Source: Rubrivivax sp.
GTDB taxonomy: Bacteria > Pseudomonadota > Gammaproteobacteria > Burkholderiales > Burkholderiaceae_C
Direction: 5' to 3'
NCBI GenBank assembly: GCA_030681795.1
Contig: JAUXRG010000078.1
Location: 124,001-188,000, forward strand
DNA length: 64,000 nucleotides
Shown here: positions 1-10,364 of the stretch, piece after piece
Layout of the letters: each line of letters opens with the position of its first letter
Position numbering within the stretch: the first letter of the stretch is position 1
The notes under the pieces: generated by a model
The model's database searches: none
Told to the model about the DNA's origin: nothing
The model's input: only the letters and a program-made list of their open reading frames with translations
Translations under genes and position numbers: made by a program

Positions 1-2
1 TC

Positions 3-1100
3 GACCTCGCCCGCCTGGGCGGGGACGAGTTCACGGCCCTGGTGTTGGACATCGAGTGCCCGCAGGACGCCGTGGCCGTCGCCAGCCGGATCGGTGGTTT
101 GATGCGCAGACCGTTCGTTCTCGAGGGCCGTGAGGTGACCTTGACGACCAGCATCGGCATTGCGCTGTACCCGCGAGACGGCAGCGACGGCGCGACCCTG
201 CTCAAGCACGCCGACACCGCGATGTACCACGCCAAGAGTTCGGGCCGGGACAATGCGCAGCTCTACAGCGCGTCGCTCACGAACGAGGTCCTGAACCGCA
301 TGGAGCTCGACGCCAGCTTGCGCACGGCACTCGAGCGGGCGGAATTCCACCTCGTCTATCAACCGCAGGTCGATGTTGCCTCGGGCCGCATCCACACGGT
401 CGAAGCGCTGATCCGTTGGACCCACCCGACGCGCGGCTTGATGTCACCGCTGGAGTTCATTCCCCTGGCTGAAGAAAACGGCCTGATCGGGTGCATCGGC
501 GACTGGGTGCTGCGCACGGCCTGCGCGGACGCGGCGCGCTGGAATCGCACCGGGCCGCCGGTGGGCATCGCGGTCAACCTGTCGCCTCGCCAGTTCAGGA
601 CGCCGGGCTTGCAGCAACGGGTCATGGACGCGCTGTCGATGAGCGGTTTGGCGCCCGAGCTCCTGGAGCTGGAGGTCACGGAAGGGGCCCTGATGGAAAG
701 CACTGTCGCGACGCGCGTGACGCTCCAGGCCTTGCGCGGCCAGGGCGTGCGCATTGCACTGGATGACTTCGGCACCGGCTACTCCTCGCTGGCCTATCTC
801 ACCCGCATGCCCATCAGCCGCATCAAGGTGGACCAGTGCTTCGTGGCCGGCCTGCTCAAGGGCGGCGAAAGCGAGGCCATCGTGCGCGCCGTGCTTGCGA
901 TGGCGAAAACGCTGGGCATGCGAGTCACTGCAGAGGGTGTGGAGACGCTCGAGCAGGCCGAGGCCTTGGCGGCCATGGCCTGCGACTGCCTTCAGGGTTT
1001 CCATTTCAGCCCTCCGGTGACGGCAGACCTCGTACCGGCGCTTCTGGCACGCCGCTGGACGCTTCCCGAAACAGCGGCCTGCGTCAGCGCAGGAAATTGA
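3..1100 (+). CDS. GGDEF-EAL protein, 5'-truncated by window edge
   Basis: Reading frame open from the window edge with ARLGGDEF; EAL motifs VEALIRW, NLSPRQF, LEVTEG, DDFGTGYSS, KVDQCFV, TAEGVET. Confidence 0.93.
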   Translation, partial: DLARLGGDEFTALVLDIECPQDAVAVASRIGGLMRRPFVLEGREVTLTTSIGIALYPRDGSDGATLLKHADTAMYHAKSSGRDNAQLYSASLTNEVLNRMELDASLRTALERAEFHLVYQPQVDVASGRIHTVEALIRWTHPTRGLMSPLEFIPLAEENGLIGCIGDWVLRTACADAARWNRTGPPVGIAVNLSPRQFRTPGLQQRVMDALSMSGLAPELLELEVTEGALMESTVATRVTLQALRGQGVRIALDDFGTGYSSLAYLTRMPISRIKVDQCFVAGLLKGGESEAIVRAVLAMAKTLGMRVTAEGVETLEQAEALAAMACDCLQGFHFSPPVTADLVPALLARRWTLPETAACVSAGN

Positions 1101-1103
1101 CGG

Positions 1104-2699
1104 CTAGCGCGGCGGCACGGCCGCCATCACCCATTCGGCCAGCGCGGTGATCGTCAGGCTCGGGTTGACGCCCGGGTTGGCGGGCATGATGGAACCGTCG
1201 CAGACGATGAGATTGTCGTAGCCGAAGGCCCGGCCTTGGGCGTCGACCACGCCGGCTTGGGCATCACGCCCGATGACGGCGCCACCCAGGATGTGCGCGG
1301 TGGTCGGGATATTCGCCAGCGCCTCCATGAGCATGCTCTGCGCGGTGCCGCCGGTCTCCTGCGCCAGCCAGGCGGCGGCGTCGAAGCCTTCTTGAATGAA
1401 GGTCGGGTTCGGGCATTGCGGGTTCTGGCGCGTCGACAGCGAGACGCCGCCGAACGGCCCGCGCCGCGCGACGAAGCTGATGGCGTTGTCCAGCGACTGC
1501 ATCACCAGCAGGATCACCGTGCGCCGCCCCCAGTACGCGGGCGAGAGCGAACGCAGGAATCGCAACGGGTGCCGCAGCATCTGGCCCATCAGCCTGAACG
1601 GGCGGGTCAGCCGGGTGCCGTCGCCGGTGAGCAGCGTGAAGAAGAATTTGAACAGGCTGCCGTTGGGACCGTAGGTGACGAGCTCGATGTGCGTGTCCTG
1701 CGTGACGTGCACGCTGGCGCTGATGGCCACGTCCTCGGCCGGCTTGAGGCGGTCGTCGGGCAAGGTCACCGCCAGGATGGACTCGCTGTTGGTGCGCACC
1801 TTCTCGCCCAGGCGCGGGCTCAGCCCGGGGAGGCCGCCGACGAGGCGGCAGCGAGCCAGCAGCCGGTTGGTGCCCAGCGCGCCGGCGGCGACGACCACGC
1901 CGCGCGCGCGCAGCACGCGCGGCTGCCTGCGCACCCAGGCGGTGGACTTGCGCATGTGGACCTCGTAGCCGGTGGCACCCGTGCGCCCGTCCTGGGGCCG
2001 GATATCGACGACCTCGGTCTCGGGGATGACGGTGACGCCGGCCCGCTCGGCAAACCAGAGGTAGTTCTTCACCAGCGTATTCTTGGCGCCCACCCGGCAG
2101 CCCGTCATGCAGCCTCCGCAGCGGATGCACCCGGTGCGATCCGGTCCGGCGCCGCCGAAATACGGGTCGGCCACGGTGACGCCGCCGCGGCCGAAGAACA
2201 CCCCGCAGGGCGTGCGCGTGAAGCTGTCCTGCACCCCGAAGTGGTCCGCCGCCCGGCGCAGCAGCTGCTGGCCGTCGCTGTCCCAGGGCACGGTCTGCAC
2301 GCCCAACATGCGCTCGGCGGTGGCGTAGTGCGGCTGCAGCGCGGCGCTCCAGTCGTTCAGGCCGGCCCATTGCGGGTTGGCGAAGAACGAGGGCTTGGCG
2401 CGGTACAGCGTGTTGGCGTAGGTCAGGCTGCCGCCGCCCACGCCGGTGCCCGAGGCGATGAAGATGTCGCTGAAGATCGAAATCCGCGACGGCCCGACGA
2501 GCCCCAGCATCGGCGCCCAGAAGACCCGCCGCAGGTTCCACCCCGAGGTGGCGAAATCCTCGTCGGCGAGCCGCCGGCCGATCTCGAGCACCGCCACGCG
2601 GTGGCCCTTCTCGGCCAGCCGCAGCGCGCTGACACTGCCGCCGAAGCCTGAACCGATCACCAGCCAGTCATAGTCGAACAGAGGGTCGTCCTTGCTCAT
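1104..2699 (-). CDS. GMC-family FAD-dependent oxidoreductase (cholesterol oxidase-like)
   Basis: N-terminal dinucleotide-binding VIGSGFGGSVSALRLAEKG; GTGVGGGSLTYANTLY; C-terminal NPGVNPSLTITALAEW; central Cys-rich CIRCGGCMTGC. Confidence 0.85.
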   Translation of the reverse strand: MSKDDPLFDYDWLVIGSGFGGSVSALRLAEKGHRVAVLEIGRRLADEDFATSGWNLRRVFWAPMLGLVGPSRISIFSDIFIASGTGVGGGSLTYANTLYRAKPSFFANPQWAGLNDWSAALQPHYATAERMLGVQTVPWDSDGQQLLRRAADHFGVQDSFTRTPCGVFFGRGGVTVADPYFGGAGPDRTGCIRCGGCMTGCRVGAKNTLVKNYLWFAERAGVTVIPETEVVDIRPQDGRTGATGYEVHMRKSTAWVRRQPRVLRARGVVVAAGALGTNRLLARCRLVGGLPGLSPRLGEKVRTNSESILAVTLPDDRLKPAEDVAISASVHVTQDTHIELVTYGPNGSLFKFFFTLLTGDGTRLTRPFRLMGQMLRHPLRFLRSLSPAYWGRRTVILLVMQSLDNAISFVARRGPFGGVSLSTRQNPQCPNPTFIQEGFDAAAWLAQETGGTAQSMLMEALANIPTTAHILGGAVIGRDAQAGVVDAQGRAFGYDNLIVCDGSIMPANPGVNPSLTITALAEWVMAAVPPR

Positions 2700-2744
2700 G
2701 GCGTGCGAGTGACCTGGGCCCGGAACCTGCGCTGCGCGCCGCTC

Positions 2745-3929
2745 CTACAAACGCTCGAAGACCGCCGCGATGCCCTGCCCGCCGCCGATGCACATCGTCA
2801 CCAGCGCGTAGCGCCCGGCGATGCGCTGCAGCTCGTAGACCGCCTTGGTCGCCAGGAAGGCGCCCGAGCAGCCGATGGGGTGGCCTAGCCCGATGGCGCC
2901 GCCGTTGGGGTTGACCTTGGTCATGTCCAGGCCGAGGCCGCGCGCCACCGCGATGGCCTGCGCCGCGAAGGCTTCGTTGCTCTCGATGACGTCCATCTGG
3001 TCCAGCGTCAGGCCGGCTTTCTTCAGCGCCAGCCGGGTGGCCGGGATCGGGCCCTCGCCCATCACCTCGTTGGGCACGCCGGCCACGGCGTAGGAGACCA
3101 GCCGGGCCAGTGGCTTGTGGCCGGCGGCGGCGGCCACGGCCGCGTCGGCCAGCACGAAGAAGGCCGCACCGTCGTTGATGCCCGAGGCATTGCCGGCGGT
3201 CACCGAGCCGTCCTTCTTGAACGCCGGCTTCATCTTGGCCAGGGCTTCCAGCGTGGTGCCGGGCTTGCAGTGTTCGTCGGTGTCGAAGACGACCTCGCCC
3301 TTCCTGGTCTGCTTGACGATGGGCACGATCTGGCTCTTGAAGCGCCCTTCGGCGATGGCCACGGCCGCCTTGCGGTGCGAGTCGAAGGCCACCTGGTCCT
3401 GCTCTTCGCGGGTGATGCCCCACTTGGTGACCAGATTCTCGGCCGTGATGCCCATGTGGCCGATGCCAAAGGGGTCGGTCAGCGCCGCCACCATCATGTC
3501 GATGAGCTGGGTGTCGCCCATGCGCGCGCCGGTGCGCATGGCGGTGGAGAGATAGCCGCCGCGGCTCATCACTTCCACGCCGCCGCCCACGCCGTAGTCG
3601 CAGTCGCCGAGCAGGATGTTCTGCGCCGTGGTGACGATGGCCTGCAGGCCCGACGAGCACAGGCGGTTCACCGCCATGGCCACGCTTTCCATCGGCAGCC
3701 CGGCCTGGATGCTGGCCACCCGCGCCACGTAGGCCGAGCGGCCTTCGGTGGGGATGGTGTTGCCCACGGTGACATAGTTGATGGCCTGGGGATCGACGCC
3801 GCTGCGCTGGATGGCCGCCTTCATCACCAGGCCGGCCAGCTCGGTGGGCTCGGTATCGGCCAGCGACCCGCCGAAGGTGCCGACCGCCGAGCGCGCCGCG
3901 CCCAGAACCACCACGTCACGCTTGCTCAT
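2745..3929 (-). CDS. Acetyl-CoA acetyltransferase / beta-ketothiolase
   Basis: Thiolase motifs NRLCSSGLQA, NGGAIGLGHPIGCSGA, CIGGGQGIA; start assigned at MSKRDVVVLG. Confidence 0.92.
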   Translation of the reverse strand: MSKRDVVVLGAARSAVGTFGGSLADTEPTELAGLVMKAAIQRSGVDPQAINYVTVGNTIPTEGRSAYVARVASIQAGLPMESVAMAVNRLCSSGLQAIVTTAQNILLGDCDYGVGGGVEVMSRGGYLSTAMRTGARMGDTQLIDMMVAALTDPFGIGHMGITAENLVTKWGITREEQDQVAFDSHRKAAVAIAEGRFKSQIVPIVKQTRKGEVVFDTDEHCKPGTTLEALAKMKPAFKKDGSVTAGNASGINDGAAFFVLADAAVAAAAGHKPLARLVSYAVAGVPNEVMGEGPIPATRLALKKAGLTLDQMDVIESNEAFAAQAIAVARGLGLDMTKVNPNGGAIGLGHPIGCSGAFLATKAVYELQRIAGRYALVTMCIGGGQGIAAVFERL

Positions 3930-4108
3930 TTCCGTCTCCTGGCCGTTGCGATGCCCAAGGCGCAAGTGGGCACCTCGGGGCTGGCCAGCACCTTACGCCC
4001 GTTCGCCCCGGGGCGCCATCGACCGGCCCCTCTAATCCGAGTGGGCCGGCCCCGTGTGCGGATACCATGCGCGGTTTGCTCTTCACCGCGGCCGCCACCG
4101 GCCCGCCC

Positions 4109-5635
<1,527 letters not shown>

Positions 5636-5637
5636 GC

Positions 5638-6732
5638 ATGCTCAGGCTCGAGGCCCGCCCGCAACCTTCCCGGCGCATGTCGCTGCTCTCGCCCATGCTG
5701 GCGCTGGCCCTCACGCTGCTCATCGGCGCGGCACTGTTTGCCTGGCTCGGCAAGGACCCGCTGCGCGGTCTGCAGCTGTTCTTCGTCGAGCCTGTGAAGA
5801 ACCTGTATGCCGTCTCCGAGCTTTCGGTCAAGGCCACGCCGCTGATCCTCATCGCGCTCGGGCTGGCGGTGTGCTTCCGCGCCAACGTGTGGAATATCGG
5901 CGCCGAAGGGCAGTTCGTGGTCGGCGCGCTGGCCGCCGGCTGGGTGGCCATGCAAGCCGGGCCCGATACCGCCTGGCTGGGCCGCGGCATCGTCGTGCCC
6001 ATCCTGTTGGCAGGTGTGCTCGGCGGCATGTGCTGGGCGGGCATCGTGGCGCTGCTGCGCGACCGCTTCAACGCCAACGAGATCCTGGTCAGCCTGATGC
6101 TCGTCTACGTCGCCGAGCTGCTGCTGAGCTACCTGGTGTATGGCCCCTGGAAAGACCCCCAGGGCTACAACTTCCCGCAAAGCATCAGCTTCCTGCCCGA
6201 GACGCGCGTGCCCAGGCTGCTGCCGCCCCTGCGCGCGCATATCGGCAGCGTGCTGGCGCTGCTGGCGGTGGGCGGGCTGTGGCTGTTCCTGTTCCGCACC
6301 TACCGCGGCTTCGCCCTGCAGGTCGGCGGCCTGGCGCCGCTGGCCGCGCGCTATGCAGGCTTCTCTTCGCGCCATGCCATCTGGACGGCGCTGCTCATCT
6401 CCGGGGGCATGGCCGGCCTGGCCGGCGCCCTGGAGGCCGCCGGGCCGCTGGGCCAGCTCACGCCCTACGTGCCGGCAGGCTATGGCTTCGCTGCGATCAT
6501 CGTGGCCTACGTGGGCCGGCTGCACCCGGTGGGCATCGTTCTCTCCGGTGTGCTCATGAGCATGTTCTATATCGGCGGCGAACTCGCCCAATCGCGCATG
6601 GGCATGCCCAAGGCGCTGACCGGCGTATTCCAGGGCCTGCTGCTCTTCGCGCTGCTGGCCTGCGACACGCTGATCCTGTACCGGCTGCGCTGGCAGCGCG
6701 CCGCCGCGCCCGCCACGCCCACCGCCGCCTGA
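5638..6732 (+). CDS. ABC transporter permease (BMP/nucleoside type)
   Basis: Multi-TM protein with FRANVWNIGAEGQFVVGAL; operon position. Confidence 0.9.
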   Translation: MLRLEARPQPSRRMSLLSPMLALALTLLIGAALFAWLGKDPLRGLQLFFVEPVKNLYAVSELSVKATPLILIALGLAVCFRANVWNIGAEGQFVVGALAAGWVAMQAGPDTAWLGRGIVVPILLAGVLGGMCWAGIVALLRDRFNANEILVSLMLVYVAELLLSYLVYGPWKDPQGYNFPQSISFLPETRVPRLLPPLRAHIGSVLALLAVGGLWLFLFRTYRGFALQVGGLAPLAARYAGFSSRHAIWTALLISGGMAGLAGALEAAGPLGQLTPYVPAGYGFAAIIVAYVGRLHPVGIVLSGVLMSMFYIGGELAQSRMGMPKALTGVFQGLLLFALLACDTLILYRLRWQRAAAPATPTAA

Positions 6733-6745
6733 GCGGCCCCACAAC

Positions 6746-7666
6746 ATGGATTCCCTGGCCCTCCTGCTTGCCGCCACGCTGAATGCGGGCACAGTGCTGG
6801 CCATCGCCGGCCTGGGCCTGCTCATCAACGAGCGCTCGGGCGTCGTCAATCTCGGTGCCGAAGGGATGATGCTGGTGGCGGCGATTGCCGGCTTTGCCAC
6901 CGGCGTGGCCACCGGCAGCGACTGGCTCGCCTTTGGCGCCGGTGCGCTGGCCGGTGGGGCGCTGGCGGCGGCCTTCGGCTTCCTGGTCATCTGGCTGAAT
7001 GCCAACCAGGTGGCCACGGGCCTGGCGCTGAGCCTGTTCGGCGGCGGCTTCTCGGCCTTCGCCGGCATCCGCTTCGTGCAGGAAAAGCTCGGCGAGCGGC
7101 CGCAGTACAGCATCCCCGGGCTCGCCGACCTGCCCTTCGTCGGCCCCGCCTTGTTTCGCCAGCATCCGATGGTCTATGTGGCGATGGCCCTGGCCGCCGG
7201 CCTGGCCTGGTTCCTCTACCGCTCGCGCGCCGGGCTGGTGCTGCGCGCCGTGGGCGAGTCGCCCGAATCGGCACATGCCCTGGGCTACCCGGTGCGGCGC
7301 ATCCGCATGGCCGCGGTGGTCACCGGGGGCGCGCTGTGCGGCGTGGCCGGCGCCTACCTCTCGGTGGTCTACACGCCGCTGTGGGTGGAGGGCATGGTCT
7401 CCGGCAAGGGCTGGATCGCCCTGGCGCTGACGACGTTTGCCACCTGGCGGCCGGCGCGGCTGCTGCTGGGCGCCTACCTCTTCGGCGGCGTGACCATGCT
7501 GCAGTTCCACCTGCAGGGGCAAGGCGTGCAGGTCGCCAGCCAGTTCCTCAGCATGCTGCCGTACCTGTCGACCATCGTCGTGCTCGTGCTCATCTCGCGC
7601 AACGCCACCTGGGTGCGCGTGAACATGCCGGCTTCGCTGGGCCGGCCGTTCTTTCCGGGCGCTTGA
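6746..7666 (+). CDS. ABC transporter permease (BMP/nucleoside type)
   Basis: Multi-TM protein with GVVNLGAEGMMLVAA; operon position. Confidence 0.9.
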   Translation: MDSLALLLAATLNAGTVLAIAGLGLLINERSGVVNLGAEGMMLVAAIAGFATGVATGSDWLAFGAGALAGGALAAAFGFLVIWLNANQVATGLALSLFGGGFSAFAGIRFVQEKLGERPQYSIPGLADLPFVGPALFRQHPMVYVAMALAAGLAWFLYRSRAGLVLRAVGESPESAHALGYPVRRIRMAAVVTGGALCGVAGAYLSVVYTPLWVEGMVSGKGWIALALTTFATWRPARLLLGAYLFGGVTMLQFHLQGQGVQVASQFLSMLPYLSTIVVLVLISRNATWVRVNMPASLGRPFFPGA

Positions 7667-7716
7667 GATCCCCCGCCGATAATTCCTCGTCAACCCCACA
7701 CCAGGAGAGCAAACCC

Positions 7717-8880
7717 ATGACCCTCACGACGAAGCGTTCGCTGCTGAAACTGGCCCACTGGTCCACCGTCGCCGCCGCGGCGGCCCTGGTGGGCTGCGGC
7801 AAGAAGGAAGAGGCCCCGGCGCCGCAGGCCGCCGCACCCGCCGCTGCGCCCGCGCCGGCCAAGCCCGCGCCGCTGAAGATCGCCTTCGCCTATGTCGGCC
7901 CGGTGGGCGACGGCGGCTGGACTTTCGCCCACGACAACGCGCGCAAGGCTGTCGAGAAGGAATTCGGCGACAAGGTGGTGACCACCTTCGTCGAGAAGGT
8001 TCCCGAGAGCGCCGACGCCGAACGCGTCTTCCGCGACCTCGCCGGCCAGGGCAACAAGCTCGTCTTCGGCACCACCTTCGGCTACATGGAGCCCATGCTC
8101 AAGGTGGCCGCCGACAGCCCCGACGTGAAGTTCGAGCATGCCACCGGCTACAAGACCGCGGCCAACCTGAATACCTACGACAGCCGCACCTACGAGGGCG
8201 CCTACATGGCCGGCGTGATCGCCGGCAAGATGACGAAGACGAACACGCTGGGCATCGTCGGCTCGATCCCCATCCCCGAGGTCATCCGCAATATCAACTC
8301 GTTCACCCTGGGCGCGCAGAGCAGCAACCCGAAGGTCAAGACCAAGGTCGTGTGGGTCAACGAATGGTTCAACCCGCCCAAGGAAACCGAGGCCGCGCAG
8401 AGCCTGATCAACGGCGGCGCCGATGTGCTGTTCCAGAATACCGACAGCTCGGCCGTGCTGCAGACCGCGGCGAAGAACAAGAAATTCGCCTTCGGCTGGG
8501 ACAGCGACATGACCGCCTACGCCCCCGAAGCCCACCTCGCCTCGGCCATCATCAACTGGGCCCCGTACTACCTCAAGACCACGCGTGACGCGCTGGACGG
8601 CAAGTGGGCCGGCAACCAGCGTTCGTGGTGGGGGGTGAAGGAAGGCGCCATCGACATCGTCTCGATCAACGACAAGGTGCCGGCCGAAACCAAAGACAGG
8701 GTGGCCAAGGTCAAGGCCGGGCTGGCCGACGGCAGCTTCGTGATCTGGAAGGGCCCCATCCTGGGCCAGGACGGCAAGCCGGCGCTGAAGAAGGACGAGG
8801 TCGCCGACGACAAGTTCCTGGGCGGCATCAACTTCTACGTCAAGGGCGTCGAGGGCAAGGTCCCGAACGACAAGAAGTAG
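7717..8880 (+). CDS. BMP-family ABC transporter substrate-binding lipoprotein
   Basis: Lipobox-like LVGCGKK then Ala/Pro linker; KIAFAYVGPVGDGGWTFAHD; RBS-like ccaggagag upstream. Confidence 0.92.
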   Translation: MTLTTKRSLLKLAHWSTVAAAAALVGCGKKEEAPAPQAAAPAAAPAPAKPAPLKIAFAYVGPVGDGGWTFAHDNARKAVEKEFGDKVVTTFVEKVPESADAERVFRDLAGQGNKLVFGTTFGYMEPMLKVAADSPDVKFEHATGYKTAANLNTYDSRTYEGAYMAGVIAGKMTKTNTLGIVGSIPIPEVIRNINSFTLGAQSSNPKVKTKVVWVNEWFNPPKETEAAQSLINGGADVLFQNTDSSAVLQTAAKNKKFAFGWDSDMTAYAPEAHLASAIINWAPYYLKTTRDALDGKWAGNQRSWWGVKEGAIDIVSINDKVPAETKDRVAKVKAGLADGSFVIWKGPILGQDGKPALKKDEVADDKFLGGINFYVKGVEGKVPNDKK

Positions 8881-8905
8881 CGTCCCACCCCCCGCAACGA
8901 CGACC

Positions 8906-8927
8906 ACGCCGGGCGCGAGCCCGGCGT
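8906..8927 (+). terminator. Intergenic hairpin after BMP gene, possible terminator
   Basis: ACGCCGGGC-gcga-GCCCGGCGT: 9-bp perfect stem, tetraloop; no clear U-tract. Confidence 0.45.
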
Positions 8928-8933
8928 CGCGCC

Positions 8934-9182
8934 TTGTATACACCACCGAAGTTTCCCCGCCCGCCGCTGCGCCGGCGTCTGCTCATCGCGCTGCTGGCCG
9001 TGGCCACCGCCATCGTGGTGGCGGTGATGATCCTCAAGCAGCCCGCGGGCACGCACCGCGGCCGGCCGCTGCCGGCCGCGGTGCTCGCCGATGCGCCGCG
9101 CTGCACCGAAGGGCAGACCGAAGGCTGCGTGGGCGGCATGGCTGCGGTGATCCCGACCGTGCCCGCTTCCGCGGCACGGTGA
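8934..9182 (+). CDS. Small single-TM hypothetical protein (TTG start proposed)
   Basis: Open frame LYTPPKFPRPPLRRRLLIALLAVATAIVVAVMILKQ...: Arg-rich then hydrophobic helix; no ATG start before the TM. Confidence 0.4.
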   Translation: MYTPPKFPRPPLRRRLLIALLAVATAIVVAVMILKQPAGTHRGRPLPAAVLADAPRCTEGQTEGCVGGMAAVIPTVPASAAR

Positions 9183-9257
9183 TCGGACCGTCCCCGCACC
9201 GTCCCCGCACCTCAGCCGCACCCCCGCGACACGCCGGCCGCGGCGTGCCGCCGCCGC

Positions 9258-10223
9258 TCAGCCGGGCTGCACCCCGAAGCCCCAGGCGAGCAGCGAGAAC
9301 GTCCCGAAGGCGAGCACCGTGCTGCTCATGATGATGCGGGCCACGCGCCCGTTGTCGGCGCCGTAGCGCTCGGCCAGCAGCGAGACGTTGCTGGCGCTGG
9401 GCAGCGCCGCGGCCAGCGTCAGTACGGTGAGCTGGAAGGTCGACAGCGGCGCGCCCAGCGCATGCGCCGAGGCCGCGAGCATGAATACCAGCAAGGGGTG
9501 CAGCAGCAGCTTGATCAACGCCAGCGGCAGGTAGTCGGCCAGCGGCGTGCGCCGCACCGCGTGCTGGCTGGAGCGCCAGAGCACGGCACCGATGGTGAAC
9601 AGCGCCACCGGCGTGGCCGCGTCGCCCAGCATGCCCACCACACCGGCCACCGGCCCCGGCAGGCGCAGCCCCGCCACCGAGAAGACCGCCCCCAGCGCGA
9701 TGGCCCAGGGCAGCGGGTTGGACAGCGCCCCGCGCAGGGCGCGCAACGCCGCCACGCGCGCGCCATGTGCGGCGGCCGAATGCGCCTGCGCCAGGGCGAT
9801 GCACACCGAGCTGGTGACGAACATGTCGGCCAGGATGGTGCAGATCACCGGCCCGGCCGCCGCCTTGCCGAGCAGCGCCACGAGCAGCGGCACGCCCATG
9901 AAACCGGTGTTGGGAAACGCCGCCACCAGGGCGCCGAAGGCGGCGTCCTGCAAGTGCACGCGCTCGTTCAGCGACACCGCCACGCTGAAGAACACGATGA
10001 GCAAGGCCGCGACCAGGTACACGCCCAGCACCACCGGGTTGAGCAGTTCGATCAGCGGGGTGCCGGCGCCGAAGCGGAACAGCATGCACGGCAGCGCAAA
10101 GTACAGCACGAAGGCGTTCAACCCGGGGATGGCGCTCTCGGGCAGCACATGGTGGCGCGCGGCGAGGTAACCGCACAGCACCAGCGCGAAGAACGGAACC
10201 GTGACGGCGAAGATGGCTTGCAT
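9258..10223 (-). CDS. AEC family (auxin efflux carrier-like) transporter
   Basis: ~10 hydrophobic segments; MQAIFAVTVPFFALVLCGYLAAR...NTGFMGVPLLVALLG. Confidence 0.85.
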   Translation of the reverse strand: MQAIFAVTVPFFALVLCGYLAARHHVLPESAIPGLNAFVLYFALPCMLFRFGAGTPLIELLNPVVLGVYLVAALLIVFFSVAVSLNERVHLQDAAFGALVAAFPNTGFMGVPLLVALLGKAAAGPVICTILADMFVTSSVCIALAQAHSAAAHGARVAALRALRGALSNPLPWAIALGAVFSVAGLRLPGPVAGVVGMLGDAATPVALFTIGAVLWRSSQHAVRRTPLADYLPLALIKLLLHPLLVFMLAASAHALGAPLSTFQLTVLTLAAALPSASNVSLLAERYGADNGRVARIIMSSTVLAFGTFSLLAWGFGVQPG

Positions 10224-10364
10224 GAGGGGCCAAGTATCTCAACAGGCGCCGCCTGTCCCGCCGCGCGCCGGCGGGTCACGGCGGACGCGGTTTCTGTCGC
10301 ATCGCCACACCCTGGCAGTCGGCTTTGCGTAAGCTCCGGCCCCTTCGCCCCACGAACGCCCACC

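Noticed and set aside
4023-4049. CCGGCCC/GGGCCGG inverted repeat upstream of the nucleoside ABC operon
   Set aside because: 7-bp GC arms with a 13-nt loop are expected often in GC-rich DNA; not distinctive enough for a riboswitch or operator call.
9462-10364. N-terminal extension of the SppA ORF
   Set aside because: Overlaps the AEC transporter antisense; the SppA signal-anchor start MPSQSLSWIARALRG at 10365 is the natural start.
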